Assembly: GCA_026182355.1 (NCBI GenBank)
Contig: JAPFBL010000068.1
Coordinates: 1,302,001 to 1,366,000 of the forward strand
Reading direction: 5' to 3'
DNA: 64,000 bases
DNA from: Hermatobates lingyangjiaoensis
Lineage: Eukaryota; Arthropoda; Insecta; Hemiptera; Hermatobatidae
Each line of letters begins with the position of its first letter. The stretch's first letter is position 1. Shown here piece after piece: positions 1 to 10,313 of the stretch. The notes below the pieces were generated by a model. It had not been told where the DNA came from. It saw nothing but the letters and a program-made list of their open reading frames with translations, and searched no databases. A program made the translations under genes and the position numbers.

Positions 1-447
1 AGTATTATATCGAAAAAATAACCATACGAGGCTGCATATAATTGAATCGTTAAGTATAGAGGAGAGGAGAGGAGACGAAGCCGAACCTGAACCATCAGGA
101 CAAATGTTTCTCCAGAATTTTAAAGTTAGATACGTGAAAAAAACATAATAACTATAAAGTGATTTAAGTAATATTGTGTAAAATTCGTGTAGGGTATTTA
201 AAAACAAACCTGTTAACACTAGGTTATGTTTAGGTTTATTAATGTAGATTGTAGATTGTAAATTTTAAAAGTATATTTCATTATAATCTTTAAATGAAGT
301 GAATTAAATGATTGTTAGTGTAAATAAGCATTGTATTAAGGATTGTAAAAATAATTCTTTTATAATGGTCAGTGTATACCGAAAAGTCGGGCCCAATGTA
401 AATAGGTAAAAAATAAAAACAAATCAATCGGAGGTGAGTTGATTTAT
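1..447. other. Non-coding leader upstream of a PLE coding fragment
   Basis: No gene or RNA is recognised. The last part leads directly into the PLE-like N-terminal fragment at 448. The block just before its ATG (gatttatatg) also precedes the ATG of the inverted relative at 1101, so at least that short stretch belongs to the element. The rest may be element 5' sequence or host DNA. Confidence 0.4.
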
Positions 448-574
448 ATGGTACCAGAAAGATGGAGAAATTTAATCAGAAAACTCGAGAAGGTAGGTAA
501 GAAACATACAAGACTTAAAGTAGGCAAGTTATTTAAAGATACATGTTTAAAAGAAGGTCTGTTCTCAAAGTATA

Positions 575-576
<2 letters not shown>
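448..576 (+). pseudogene. PLE-like N-terminal coding fragment, family A
   Basis: Starting at the ATG at 448, the frame encodes about 43 residues. It begins MVPERWRN, continues with a lysine/arginine-rich helix-like stretch and ends CLKEGLFSKYTN. A Cys followed by L-[LF]-x-[KN]-[YF]-x-N is the pattern I associate with the N-terminal region of Penelope-like element proteins, upstream of the reverse transcriptase. Nothing of the RT follows: the frame runs straight into a (TA)n tract and reads Tyr-Ile repeats. The relative at 838-1101 shares the start and the motif. It is therefore a truncated fragment, not a working gene. Confidence 0.55.
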
Positions 577-578
<2 letters not shown>

Positions 579-641
<63 letters not shown>

Positions 642-650
642 ATAATAATA
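579..650. repeat. (TA)n then (AAT)n microsatellite
   Basis: About 60 bp of pure TA repeats followed by a short AAT run. It separates the family A coding fragment from the ribozyme-like fragment. Its first bases are continuous with the codons after the KYTN motif, so the microsatellite may have grown out of, or been the target of, the element end. Confidence 0.95.
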
Positions 651-835
651 GTTGGGTCTCCAACCATCTCTGAACCAGTGCGCTTGGTTTCCCTCTCTTA
701 CTCTCTTATCTCTCCTGAAGACGGTTCAAACCGATAATTAGAGACTTTAAGTGTGTTCTTTTGATTTCCCTATGTTTCTTTGTCTATATTGAACTATATT
801 TGTCCGTTTTGGATCGTATTTACAACGAAAAAGTA
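651..835 (+). mobile_element. PLE pLTR-like fragment with hammerhead-like motif
   Basis: The segment contains CTGAAGA at 715-721, followed by CGGTT-CA-AACCG, which can pair as a stem, and then an A-rich stretch. The order resembles a hammerhead core (CUGANGA, stem II, GAAA), but the GAAA is degenerate (ATAA). Downstream wording such as a TGTGTTC...TTTGTCTAT region and a terminal TTGGATCGTAT is shared with the minus-strand copy at 10314-10640. It starts and ends at TA-rich sequence. Likely a non-autonomous or truncated PLE end. Confidence 0.5.
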
Positions 836-837
836 TA

Positions 838-1101
838 TACATATTAGTGTACTTTGAGAGCAGACCTTCTTTTAAACACATTTCGTTAAATACCTTGCTT
901 ATTTCTAACTTTGTATGTCTCCAGCATATCTTTTTTAATTGTCTTATAACAGTCTTCCATTATATACATATTGGTATACTTTGGGAGCAGACCTTCTTTT
1001 AAACATATATCATTAAATAACTTGCCAACTTTAAGTCTAGTATGTTCCTTACATACCTTCTCAAGTTTTTTTATTTTATTCCTCCATCTTTCCGGTACCA
1101 T
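838..1101 (-). pseudogene. Tandem pair of PLE N-terminal fragments, family A
   Basis: Read from 1101 downward, the frame gives MVPERWRNKIKKLEK and ends CLKEGLLPKYTNMYI near 960. The next about 110 bp, in a shifted frame, repeat the same region: WKTVIRQLKKICWRHTK and then CLKEGLLSKYTNMY. Two diverged copies of the same coding piece are therefore joined head to tail, with the junction at a short TATA stretch just after the KYTN motif. The shift and the absence of RT sequence make it non-functional. Confidence 0.55.
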
Positions 1102-1305
1102 ATAAATCTAGACTGTTAGTCTAGTTGAAGGTTATGTCCGGTTAAGATTGTTATTCCTTTAAATAATGTAAAATTCATTTTCTTAGTTTAAAAAAATTCT
1201 TACTTCTGCCTATGAAAAAGGTTTTAAAATAAAACTGAAACGTCGGCAATGAGAGTTTGATTTTTGAACCTAGAAAATTTGACTGAATCCCAATTAGATA
1301 ACACA

Positions 1306-1311
<6 letters not shown>

Positions 1312-1348
<37 letters not shown>

Positions 1349-1365
1349 TATATATATTATATATA
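1312..1365. repeat. (TA)n microsatellite
   Basis: TA dinucleotide tract with a few phase breaks, directly abutting the left arm of the long palindrome that starts at 1366. Confidence 0.95.
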
Positions 1366-1742
1366 ATATCTGATTGGTTGATGCGGGACCAAATAAGGTT
1401 GGCTCATTTTTTCAGTTGAAGGCTTCTAGCTCTCATTGAAGTCACGTACAGCGGTTCTTCTCATCCATGGAGTCATCGCCGCCGACACAGCAAATAGTAT
1501 AAGGGCTCGCACTCCCTCAGAAAATAAACAGTTGCCGTGCGATGTCGACTTTTCCACTTCGAGTTTCGCACGGCAACTGTTTATTTTCTGAGGGAGTGCG
1601 AGCCCTTATACTTTTTGCTGTGTCGGCGGCGATGACTCCATGGATGAGAAGAACCGCTGTACGTGACTTCAATGAGAGCTAGAAGCCTTCAACTGAAAAA
1701 ATGAGCCAACCTTATTTGGTCCCGCATCAACCAATCAGATAT
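1366..1742. repeat. Near-perfect palindrome, 177-bp arms, 23-nt loop
   Basis: Arms 1366-1542 and 1566-1742 are reverse complements with only one or two visible mismatches (near 1494 and 1614). The loop is 23 nt. The arms are richer in GC and CpG than the surroundings. On the left arm, an inverted CCAAT box (ATTGG, 1373-1377) lies about 120 bp before a TATA-like TATAAG (1498-1503); the right arm mirrors this. This resembles a polymerase II promoter by motif only. I did not recognise coding sequence. The left flank is (TA)n. Confidence 0.85.
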
Positions 1743-1769
1743 CAGAACCAGACACCTCACGTAGATTTC

Positions 1770-1925
1770 ACTATATATATATAAAACACTTGAAACAAAC
1801 AGTGACACATAGACTGAAACATAACAAAGACTTACTATACTTTTCAATATTTCGACCGTAACGGCACTCGTCCTCAGGAGAAGAAGTTTCTATATATAGT
1901 TATATCTATATATATATATATAAAT
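1770..1925 (-). mobile_element. PLE pLTR-like fragment, family G, with hammerhead-like motif
   Basis: On the minus strand the motif CTGAGGA (1871-1877) is followed by a stem-loop with CCG-TTA-CGG and then GAAATATTGAAAAG. The same GAAATATTGAAAAGT...CTTTGTTATGTTT wording recurs at 5620-5660, 44875-44931 and 54302-54340. CTGAGGA fits the hammerhead CUGANGA rule. The piece is bounded by TA tracts near 1773 and 1903-1921. Confidence 0.5.
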
Positions 1926-3180
1926 CACAGTTTGAACTTCAGAAATGGGATTAATATCCTCAGGGTTATACTTGAATTGATGAAGACAGTTCAACTAGTT
2001 GTTTTGGTATAAACATTACAGTCCCATTTCCAAAGTTCTTATTGTTGTTTGGACGCTGATTTTTATCTCACGTGTTTAATGGAAGATCATTATCTACATA
2101 CCCGATACAAGCTCACATGCATTGAAGATGAGACACTGTAAGAGTTATTCTGTGTTTTTAATACGTTTATAACCTCTTTGTAGGTAGCTTAAAATGTTTT
2201 TTATGTTACCAATTCGTTTTTAAGTTCATACATTCAAATTTAGCCACAATGTTTTTAAGCAAGCTGAAATGATGGTTAGAAACTCATTCAGTCTTGTTGA
2301 CAACTGAAAGATGTATAAACACAGTTTAAGTTCATCTGAGAAACTACACTACTTGGAAGGTTTAAAAACACGATATAAGCGTATTACATCTCTCTGGATG
2401 GATTCCTCGTCACGACTAGAACATTAACAAGTTTACAATGTAATTTTAGGCCCTCCACCAGTTGGGTTACCAGTGCTAACTTTTACGTAACCAGTTTACG
2501 ACCAACTGATATCAGGAGCAAACAGTGGCTTGTAAAATATTCACGAAACAAGCTCCAGCTGATATCGTAAATTATTATCAATTAACACATTGCGAAATCT
2601 CCCCAATGAAAAAACTAGGTCTGTTATGAGACAATCTCTTGGGATCGTAAAAATTTTAACGTTAACTTTTCTTGTAGATTTTTAAGTTTTTTACAGTATT
2701 ATAAAGGGAAAGGATATAAAATTTGTTATTATTTCTAATAAGGGTTTCACCTTAAGATGGTACCTTATAATGCTGTATTTGGTTATTAATTTTAATTAAG
2801 AAATTAAATAAGTAATTAAGAAATGTGTTCTTGAAGGATCAAACTAGCTTCAAACCATCCGTTCAAACAGAGTCAAAAACCATTTTGAATGCTTTAGTTC
2901 CTCTCTAACTAGAGAAATATATAACTGACTATATATTTTTACCACTGAATGTAAACATCATAAGAAGAAATTTAAATAAATCTATGATATTAAAACATTG
3001 ATTTAATCATCACTTTATAAAATCACGAAATAAATATCAAAGCCTAACCACAGTAAGAAGTTTGGGAAAGTGACTGAGATCATTTAAACAAAATAACTGG
3101 TCTTCACTAATAGTCACATACACTTCCACTTTTGGATGTATCTATGATGACTTTTATTCCATTATTTTAATCAGAAGTTG
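1926..3180. other. AT-rich non-coding sequence
   Basis: No convincing coding, RNA or repeat structure. A short decayed resemblance to the family F element end (gaacttcagaaatggg near 1934) opens the stretch. Otherwise nothing is recognised. Confidence 0.5.
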
Positions 3181-3250
3181 GGATTCGATTCTGACCAAAA
3201 CCGCTTATTATGGTTGAAAGATCTTAGTCTTTTTTCTCATTACTTCACAT
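3181..3250 (+). mobile_element. Decayed PLE family F fragment
   Basis: Contains CTGACCAAAACCGC, TTATTATGG and TTGAAAGATCTTAGTC in order. This matches the better copy at 45084-45125 (CTGACGAAGACCGC...TTGAAAGATCTTAGTC) with several substitutions. The hammerhead-like core is damaged (CTGACCA instead of CTGACGA). Confidence 0.5.
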
Positions 3251-4240
3251 TGATAATTTTTTGGTGATATTTTTTGGGAGGTTTTGATATTATTTTTTTA
3301 ACGTTGATATTTTAATAGATATAAAATATGTATGTACATATAAATATTTTAATACGTTTTAATATTTTAATACTATCAGCTGTTTGGTTTAGTTTTAAAT
3401 AGAGATTTGTAGATAAGACTACAACTGGTGAGGGAGATATTTCCAACCAAATAGAAAGGTTAGGTTTTTCATTGGTTTCGTGACTGTATAAGTTATTACG
3501 GAGTTCAATACATTGGTGTGTATATTGTACAAAACATATGATTTAAAAGGAAAGGGTTTGAATCATTATTAAAGAATTTCATAAAGTGTCATAACCAGAA
3601 ATCACTTGAGGAAACAATTTTAGTTTAACTTATCCCATTTGCAAAAGTATTTTGGCTCATGGAATGCAAACCATCAAGTCAAAATCCAATTAAAAAGTTT
3701 TATAAAGAAGGAAAAATCAATAAGACTTAATATTGAAGAATAATTTGTTTGATTGGATTAAAACGGAAATAAAGTATTTTCACAAGACATTGTTGAATAA
3801 GGGATTTTCTTGATAGATTTCTACTTTGGAATCGAAATATAACCAGGAAAATGAAATATGACCTACTTTGGTCAAGGAACACGCAAGTTTTCACGAGCAT
3901 TGGCGACCTAAAAGTTTAATTAAACTCTCCAGCCCAATATAATAAGGAGGCAGTCAAACAAGGAATTCCTACTAGTAAATTACTTCTAAAGAATACATAA
4001 AGAAAGCTACAACAAACCAATTCACCTTGAACTATTCATAAAAAATAGTTAATATTAATTATTTTAAAGTAAGACAATTAGTTCTACTTGAATGAACTTC
4101 ATCTAATGTAAACAATAAATTACCGCAATTTTTATAATTTTTTGTAAGTTCTAAGAGATACCAATGACTAAGACTATTTTAAATTCTTATGAATTATAAA
4201 CAAAATTTACAAATAGAGGTGCTTTACTTAAAAAACAACG
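3251..4240. other. AT-rich non-coding sequence
   Basis: Long T-rich stretch near 3250-3370 and otherwise unique-looking AT-rich DNA. No feature recognised. Confidence 0.45.
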
Positions 4241-4290
4241 CGTTTCGAACACGGTGTGCTCTTCTTCAAGTAATCCTGATCTACTGGAAA
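4200..4290 (-). mobile_element. PLE relic with hammerhead-like motif and GAAACGCG
   Basis: On the minus strand, CTTGAAGA is followed by A, a GAGCAC...GTGTTC stem and GAAACGCGTTG (4240-4270). The same GTGTTCGAAACGCGTTG string closes the motif at 24531-24565. An extra T interrupts the CUGAAGA core. It is a small isolated piece. Confidence 0.45.
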
Positions 4291-4721
4291 TATGACAAGA
4301 ACCCTTGTTTTCAAAAGTAACAAGTTTTGAAGAAAATTAATTTAAGTAGAAACTTCTATTACAATTACCAAGAATGAGTAAATACCACACACTAAATGAA
4401 TGGATGAATAATGAATTCACGCTCTTGGCTCTAGTGCGACGACATCATTTTCTTTCGCAATTCATAACTCTTTCTCAACTTCTCCACACTTTTTGACTTT
4501 TGTACATTATCAAGTTTTATGTTTTGTAGTTGTGTGATAGCCTTTTTCTTGGCACTGCTTCCTGGATTTTTACTTAATTCACGATGGTTGATAGGGGTTA
4601 CCGTCAGCGCATCTTACGTTCCTCAGCCAGTCATTAATTATAATTCGCATTGTAAACTGTTTCATCTTTGTGTTTTCCAATGTATTTACCTATCTCGTAT
4701 TAAATTAATTCAATACGAGTC

Positions 4722-5216
4722 CTAAATTTTACTCTTATTCAGGACGATTGAAACCAAATTTTCATTCATTGAGCGAACGCCCTTCTTTGGCTCGTCAGCC
4801 CTTTGATGCCTTGAGATTCAATATAACAGTGCCCTTCCTTCTCGTGTGTAATCTCTTGTGTCAGTCTCCAAAGCATTACAAATGAATCGGTGGTCAGCGT
4901 TTTCTCTTCTTAATTACATAGGACACAAGAGTGCCTTGTCTGTGTAAGTGGTCCTGGAGGTAACTATGGTATGTATGTAGCCATCTTGAATGTTACCAAG
5001 GCGACATACCGAGTCAGTTTGTTAGGAACGACCATTGACGAAGTTCATCACATGCCTTTCAGGAGTCGCCAACAGCTTTATTAATGGTGCGCCAAATCAG
5101 GTTGAAATCACCATGTATGATAGAAGTGGGGTAGACTGAGCTTAGAAGAATTCTTCTTCAAGACTGTCAGCACGTTCCTTTTCATAGATATTCCAGTGGC
5201 CAGGAATCCATTGGAG
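4722..5216 (-). pseudogene. Decayed non-LTR retrotransposon 3' end with RNase H
   Basis: Read from 5216 downward the frame starts LQWIPGHWNIYEKERAD. This matches the RNase H signature W-x-P-G-H-x-x-I...E-x-A-D found at the C-terminus of Jockey/I-type LINE polyproteins. After stops and frame changes, another frame reads ADHRFICNALETDTRDY and, about 25 codons later, a P-K-K-G-V stretch. That pattern is typical of the sequence after RNase H in such elements (a His-Cys stretch, then P-x-x-G-V). Multiple stops and shifts show it is long dead. The family cannot be fixed. Confidence 0.5.
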
Positions 5217-5219
5217 GTA

Positions 5220-5519
5220 AATAGAAGTGAAAAAAAAAATTTTTTTCCTCACTCAGAAACAAATTTGCTTCATGACTTCCGAGTTAACAGCAATAACAGC
5301 TCAATAATATTTCTGTATTTAATCATTGTTTTTAATAACTACAAATAATTTTAAGCATGTTTATAAAAAAAAAATATTATATGATTTATTATTTGATTTA
5401 AATCATATCTAAATCTTATAAAGTAGAAGAGTTAAACATTTGAAACAATTTTACTTAATTGTAAACCCGTAAATTGTAGGTATGTGTGTGTGATAAACAA
5501 AATGCGATCCAAAAGGACT
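5220..5519. other. AT-rich non-coding sequence
   Basis: Short poly-A/poly-T runs (around 5229-5247 and 5366-5375) and no recognised feature. It separates the LINE relic from a PLE hairpin. Confidence 0.4.
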
Positions 5520-5665
5520 GATAACGCCTAAAATAAACTATGAAACATAGAAAGAAACGTAACAAAGGACTCACTTTTCGTTTCGGCATCCACAATGGTC
5601 GAAATATTGAAAAGCGAATGGCCGAAATATTGAAAAGTGAGTCCTTTGTTACGTTTCTTTGCAAT
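5520..5665. mobile_element. Hairpin of PLE family G ends
   Basis: The left segment aagaaacgtaacaaagga (about 5550-5567), with the bases after it up to 5579, is the reverse complement of the right segment at about 5631-5661. Between them the GGTCGAAATATTGAAAAG block occurs twice in direct order. This is the same family as 1770-1925 and 44817-44931. The CUGANGA half is not intact here. Confidence 0.55.
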
Positions 5666-5681
5666 TGTCATATTTTATTTT

Positions 5682-5689
5682 AAATATAT

Positions 5690-5735
<46 letters not shown>
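5682..5735. repeat. (TA)n microsatellite
   Basis: TA tract with small phase breaks. It lies exactly between the family G hairpin and the long family B palindrome. Confidence 0.9.
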
Positions 5736-6410
5736 GCTTTTAAAAACTGGATGTCTGTTTCCACTTGATTTAATTTTGTCTTATATTTTTCCAAAATACG
5801 AAATTTTTTTTTTTTTTCTTCAACTCAGAACTCAACTTAAAAATTAATTCACCATAATTTCTTGTTTTATTATTGAACATGTTTCGGTGTACGTTCACCA
5901 TCTTCAGCAAAACACACGATTAATTACAATTACCTTAACAAATGAATCTAATAGTTAAATTACATATCAAAAACAATAAGTGAACAAGTTAACTAAGGTT
6001 ACACTGACAGGTTAGGGGTTGTCAGTGTTGGCAAAACTAGCCCTAGGTTTCCAAACAAGCGCAACTGGTTGGCAAAATTACCTTTTTGATCGTTCTTGTT
6101 TGGAAACCTAGGGCTAGTTTTGCCAACACTGACAACCCCTAACCTGTCAGTGTAACCTTAGTTAACTTGTTCACTTATTGTTTTTGATATGTAATTTAAC
6201 TATTAGATTCATTTGTTAAGGTAATTGTAATTAATCGTGTATTTTGCTGAAGATGGTGAACGTACACCGAAACATGTTCAATAATAAAACAAGAAATTAT
6301 GGTGAATTAATTTTTAAGTTGAGTTCTGAGTTGAAGAAAAAATTTCGTATTTTGGAAAAATATAAGACAAAATTAAATCAAGTGGAAACAGACATCCAGT
6401 TTTTAAAAGC
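5736..6410. mobile_element. Long palindrome of PLE family B, about 320-bp arms
   Basis: Arms 5736-6059 and 6095-6410 are reverse complements with very few differences apart from a longer T run in the left arm. The loop is about 35 nt. Each arm carries, outward from the loop, a unique leader, a hammerhead-like motif (5882-5907 minus; 6247-6272 plus) and the beginning of a PLE-like open frame. The element is present as two head-to-head copies, and the outer ends meet TA-rich sequence. Confidence 0.8.
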
Positions 6411-6441
6411 ATGTATTGAAGACGGACTGCTCCCAACTTTT
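6244..6441 (+). pseudogene. PLE-like N-terminal coding fragment, family B
   Basis: The frame passes through the ribozyme-like motif (MVNVHRN), then a lysine-rich stretch (KLSSELKKKFRILEKYK) and ends FLKACIEDGLLPTFTNIY. The C-x(3)-GLLP-x-[FY]-T-N ending matches the family A and C fragments, so this is the same protein region from a different PLE family. It runs into (TA)n at 6448. The start is not certain: the first in-frame ATGs lie inside the motif. Confidence 0.55.
6247..6272 (+). ncRNA. Hammerhead-ribozyme-like motif (family B)
   Basis: CTGAAGA, T, GGTG-AACGTA-CACC, GAAA, then CATG. CUGANGA and GAAA are the conserved hammerhead core boxes, and GGTG/CACC forms stem II. One extra nucleotide sits between the first box and the stem, as in every other family in this window. 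Canonical hammerheads lack this spacer, so activity is uncertain. A mirror copy on the minus strand is at 5882-5907. Confidence 0.45.
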
Positions 6442-6465
6442 ACAAATATATATATATATATATAT

Positions 6466-6605
6466 GAGTAGCAGTTTGCTTCTCAACGCGAGTACTTCGC
6501 ACTTCTTCCCGATGACGACGGATGTCGAAATATCGAAGTGAGTTCTGTAGTGTCTTTCTGTGTTCTTTTCTATGTGTTAAAGTATATATATATATATATA
6601 TATAA
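6466..6605 (+). mobile_element. PLE family G fragment with hammerhead-like motif
   Basis: CGATGACGACGGATGTCGAAATATCGAAGTGAG around 6510-6542 (given here only as a recognisable block) corresponds to the better motif at 32967-32999. The first box has lost its CU. It is followed by a TGTGTTCTTTTCTATGTG tail and flanked by (TA)n on both sides (6448-6464, 6584-6602). Confidence 0.5.
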
Positions 6606-6990
6606 ACATGTACATAGCGTATAATCAAAACGCTCTAGTGGTCCTCCTGGAAACCTTATCGTTAACTTTATTTCACCTCAAGACTGGTGTGAAAGCAACA
6701 AAGATAAACGTACTGTTGTTCTCACTGGTTATACAACTAAACTGTTCATTATTCAGGCAATGATTTCGGTAAACCAAATGTGTGTTATTAATTTTAGTAA
6801 GAAAGAGGTAATTGTTTTTGTCTTTATTTCTTTTTGAAATAAAATCCCACTAAAAACAATTAATACGATACGTAAGCCTTGTGTTCTCATTAATATAAGT
6901 TCCCTGGTTGAAAAGATATAGCCTTCCCTTGAGAATGGATTGAATTGAAATAGAGCTGTGGAATTATGGGACAATCAACAAATTAGAAAA
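6606..6990. other. AT-rich non-coding sequence
   Basis: No recognised feature. A minus-strand open frame in this stretch has no motif that I recognise. Confidence 0.4.
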
Positions 6991-6999
6991 TAGAAGGGT

Positions 7000-7170
7000 T
7001 CGCCGAGGGGGCGGATTAAGACCGCGTCGAGTCGACAGGAACTCCATGGGGCAGGCGCCAGCTTTTCCTTGAGTCAGGCCCCCGTTTATCTTGGAAATTA
7101 CGCAAGTGCTCAACCACTTGACTTATCGCCACCAACACGTCCCCTTACTTTTGAGTGCAAATATTTTCAC
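7000..7170 (-). repeat. GC-rich, possibly SINE-like block; left copy of an inverted repeat
   Basis: 7111-7170 is the reverse complement of 7752-7810 with a handful of differences. On the minus strand the block starts GGCGATAAGTCAAGTGG, which loosely resembles a tRNA box A. The inner part (7000-7110) is clearly richer in GC and CpG than its surroundings. A convincing box B was not found, so SINE identity is only a possibility. Confidence 0.4.
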
Positions 7171-7751
7171 CTTTAGAATGCCGTCTCATCTGACAAAGTG
7201 CAGCAAACCTGACTTAGATATTCTGTAACAGTACCGCAAGCCCACTATATTATTACATTCACTTGAAAACCCTCTAAATTTAAGTAAAATTAAAAATTAA
7301 ACTCAAGTTGTTATTGTTTCAAGAAACGTGTAATACATTATCTAGCCAGGCGCATTAAGGAAAATGAAATACTCAGTCAAAGCAACAGGTAAACATATTT
7401 TTACTAAAATAGCGCAAATGCACTTCAAGCAGCCTCACTTTTAGTTCAAATTTTAAAAATTTTTGACTCTTTTATAAAAAAGAATATAACTCAGACCTTG
7501 ACACATTAAAGAAAAAAATCTACCATTTTTTTCAATTTTTTAATAAATAAATCTTCGAATGAATATAAATCTCACTAACCGTTTAAATCAGTATAACATG
7601 AGCTGTTCACATTCCAAGTTTAGGTTGGAGGATTCATGTTTGAAAAATCAAGCGGGTAACACAAAGTTTGTTCTAGTTGACAAAACACATTAATTACAAA
7701 AGCTCTATTAATTACTAAAAGATCACTGTGTTTTAATAACTACTAAAAAAC
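7171..7751. other. AT-rich spacer between inverted repeats
   Basis: Spacer of about 580 bp between the two inverted repeat copies. No coding sequence recognised. Confidence 0.4.
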
Positions 7752-7810
7752 GTGAAAATATTTGCCCTCAAAAGTAAGGTAGGTGTTGGTGGCGATAAGT
7801 CAAGTTGGTT
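7752..7810 (+). repeat. Right copy of the inverted repeat
   Basis: Shares GTGAAAATATTTG, then the TCAAAAGTAAGG and GGTGGCGATAAGTCAAG strings, with the minus strand of 7111-7170. The pair could be the ends of a DNA transposon or two inverted copies of a dispersed repeat. Confidence 0.6.
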
Positions 7811-9796
7811 AGTTTATTTGGTAACACTGAACAGATGAGAGTTCTATTAATTTATCCCAGTATTACCCAAACCTTTTCTGTTTTCATTTACAAATAAGAA
7901 ATGTTTTGTAAATTTGTCTATATGTGTTGTTATGTGTATTTCTTGTGCCAAGTTTTATTTAGGCATATCCAAAGTATTTCATGATTTTCTATTTACAATA
8001 TAAAATTCATGACAGTACAGTTTCATAGACACAATCTTTTTGGAATTTTCAGTATAAATCGGCTTAGGAAAATGTAAATCAAATGTTCAAATATACCACA
8101 GTATGAGTAAATAAAATAAATCAGCACAATGTATACACATAAATCAATAATTAATTAATTAATTATTGACTTAATTAATTTAATAATTTCATCAAATAAT
8201 GTTGAACGTAATTAATTAATTAATTATTGAATAAATTAATTAGATATATTTGAAACAAATAATAATCAATTAACAGTTTAAGTAAATAAATAAATTTTAA
8301 AGTTATTTAAAATAGAACTGAAAAGAACTGTAAGATAAATATTGATTTATATTAGTTTATAAATTCTAAAAATATTAAATATCAGGTATAATGCTTTAAG
8401 TCAATAAAAGATCATAATGAAAGTTGTCTATTAACTTCACAAAATCTAGTCATTCCTTTCTAGATGATGTCATAATTACTGCGAAGCCATTGCGAACGTG
8501 AAGTAATTACTGTTTGAATAAATCTGGTTTTCCCAAAGTTCAAAGAGAATGCAGTCACTTTGGGTGAGTCCCATAGAAAAACATAAATCTAGTTAAGGGA
8601 CGATTACACCAACGGTCTGACGGTAATTTAAGGAGCTTATAGTAAATAGTAAAATTTGAAAAATCCTGTCTGCTATTTTTATAAAAAATGTTTTATTGCA
8701 ACAATCCTTAGTACCAGCTGCCCACTGAGCCACTCAGCGATCAAGACTATCCTCTTCAATCACCCGACATGCATCTTTACCCAACAAAAACCTATATCGT
8801 AGTGGAGTTAACTTAGATAGTTATTAAGTTAACTATATAAAGTCATTATTCCACTCCAAAATCGTTATTCTCTTCATTCGTTTGGGTAATGAACAACCCT
8901 TTGTTACTGCATTCTACTGTTTAAGCCACTGTAGATTGCTGCAAACTTCTGCCAAGTAGTAAAAATCTTCATCTACAATCTGGCTTCCATCACTGTAAAT
9001 CGTAAGAACAGAATCATTTTTTGGGAAATTCTTGAACTTTCAGGATAAAAACCTCCATTGTTTATGACTACTTTGTGAAGGCCAACAATCACTCAAATGT
9101 TACGGTCCACTCAGGATATAGAATGATTTTCTCTCTCTCTCTCTCTATCCTGCACAGGCAGCTAACTTCCAGAATATTACAATTCATTAGAAGTTTATTT
9201 CCAATTAATCAGTTAACTACTTTATTGGTTTTAATTCTACAACCTTTAATAAACCGTATTTACAAATGTAGGCCAGTTTACTTTAGGTAAGCCAGTTCTG
9301 TTAAACTATTTAGTTTAACTTTTAGTTTGATTTAGACTCTCTGTCTAGTAAAACACACACAGAAAAGCAGCATATGCTAATATAGGTCTGCTATCACGTA
9401 TATAATGGCACCAGGGAAATTACTTGTAAGGCATCTGACTTTTCTCTAATTCTTCTCTCTAACACTTCTCTCTAAAGCTTCGCTTTGGATGCCAGTTTAT
9501 TAATTAGGCTGGTACTTTTTTTTATCAAATATTCAATGGGTCTATTCCAGGAAAATTTGGAGTCAAAAAATAACCCAAGTTATTTCATTTCATTTACAAC
9601 CTCAAGAAGTAGGTGACCCAGAAATACTGACATAGTTTCGTTTATATCCCTCCGAGAAACATACAATGCCTCTAATTTTCAGAATTACAATACAGTTAAT
9701 TTCGGATGGTCTGCTGATTACCAAAGTTAAGCTTATATTACTTTTGACTGAAAATAGGACTTCTGCAAATGCTGTAACCAAAGATGTATGTTTGTA

Positions 9797-9799
<3 letters not shown>
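7811..9799. other. AT-rich non-coding sequence
   Basis: Contains AATTAATTAATTATTGA-type near-palindromic blocks at 8148-8240 and a short (CT)n at 9130-9146. No gene or mobile element recognised. Confidence 0.45.
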
Positions 9800-9871
<72 letters not shown>

Positions 9872-9914
9872 GACAGAGAGAGAGAGAGTGGAAGAGAGAG
9901 AGAGAAAGAGAGAT
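9800..9914 (+). repeat. (GA)n microsatellite
   Basis: Long GA repeat with two short interruptions (around 9870 and 9888). It creates open frames of alternating Arg-Glu or Ser-Leu that are not genes. Confidence 0.97.
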
Positions 9915-10313
9915 AACTTAAAAAAAGGGCTATAACCACCAAACCCATATGTGAGTTCCAGTTGGACTTGAACAAAACAGCAAATTCAAACCTACTCAAC
10001 TCTAGGGAGTTCATTACCGAAAAAACATCAGGACTTTTTGGAATTTTGAAAAAAATAGGATACATAACGCTGAGAAAAGCTAGTGTGGCAATCTCACTTT
10101 TTACTTGTCATTTAATATGTATAAGGTGTGATACGATAGCAAATTTACTTTTAATGGCAAAAGTTTTAAAAACTGATGTGGAATAGTGATATATGAAGTT
10201 TCAAAGTTTTCTTATTAAGTTCATATACATATTAACAAACTTTTGACATAATTATGTAATATTTCTGATTTATATATAATTATAGCTACAACTACAAAAA
10301 CACAAAAAAGAAA
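9915..10313. other. AT-rich non-coding sequence
   Basis: A 74-codon open frame at 9962-10186 has no recognisable motif and no supporting signals. I treat it as chance. Confidence 0.4.

Noticed and set aside
9666..10065. Open frames rich in Arg-Glu or Ser-Leu
   Set aside because: They read through the (GA)n microsatellite; there is no motif outside it.
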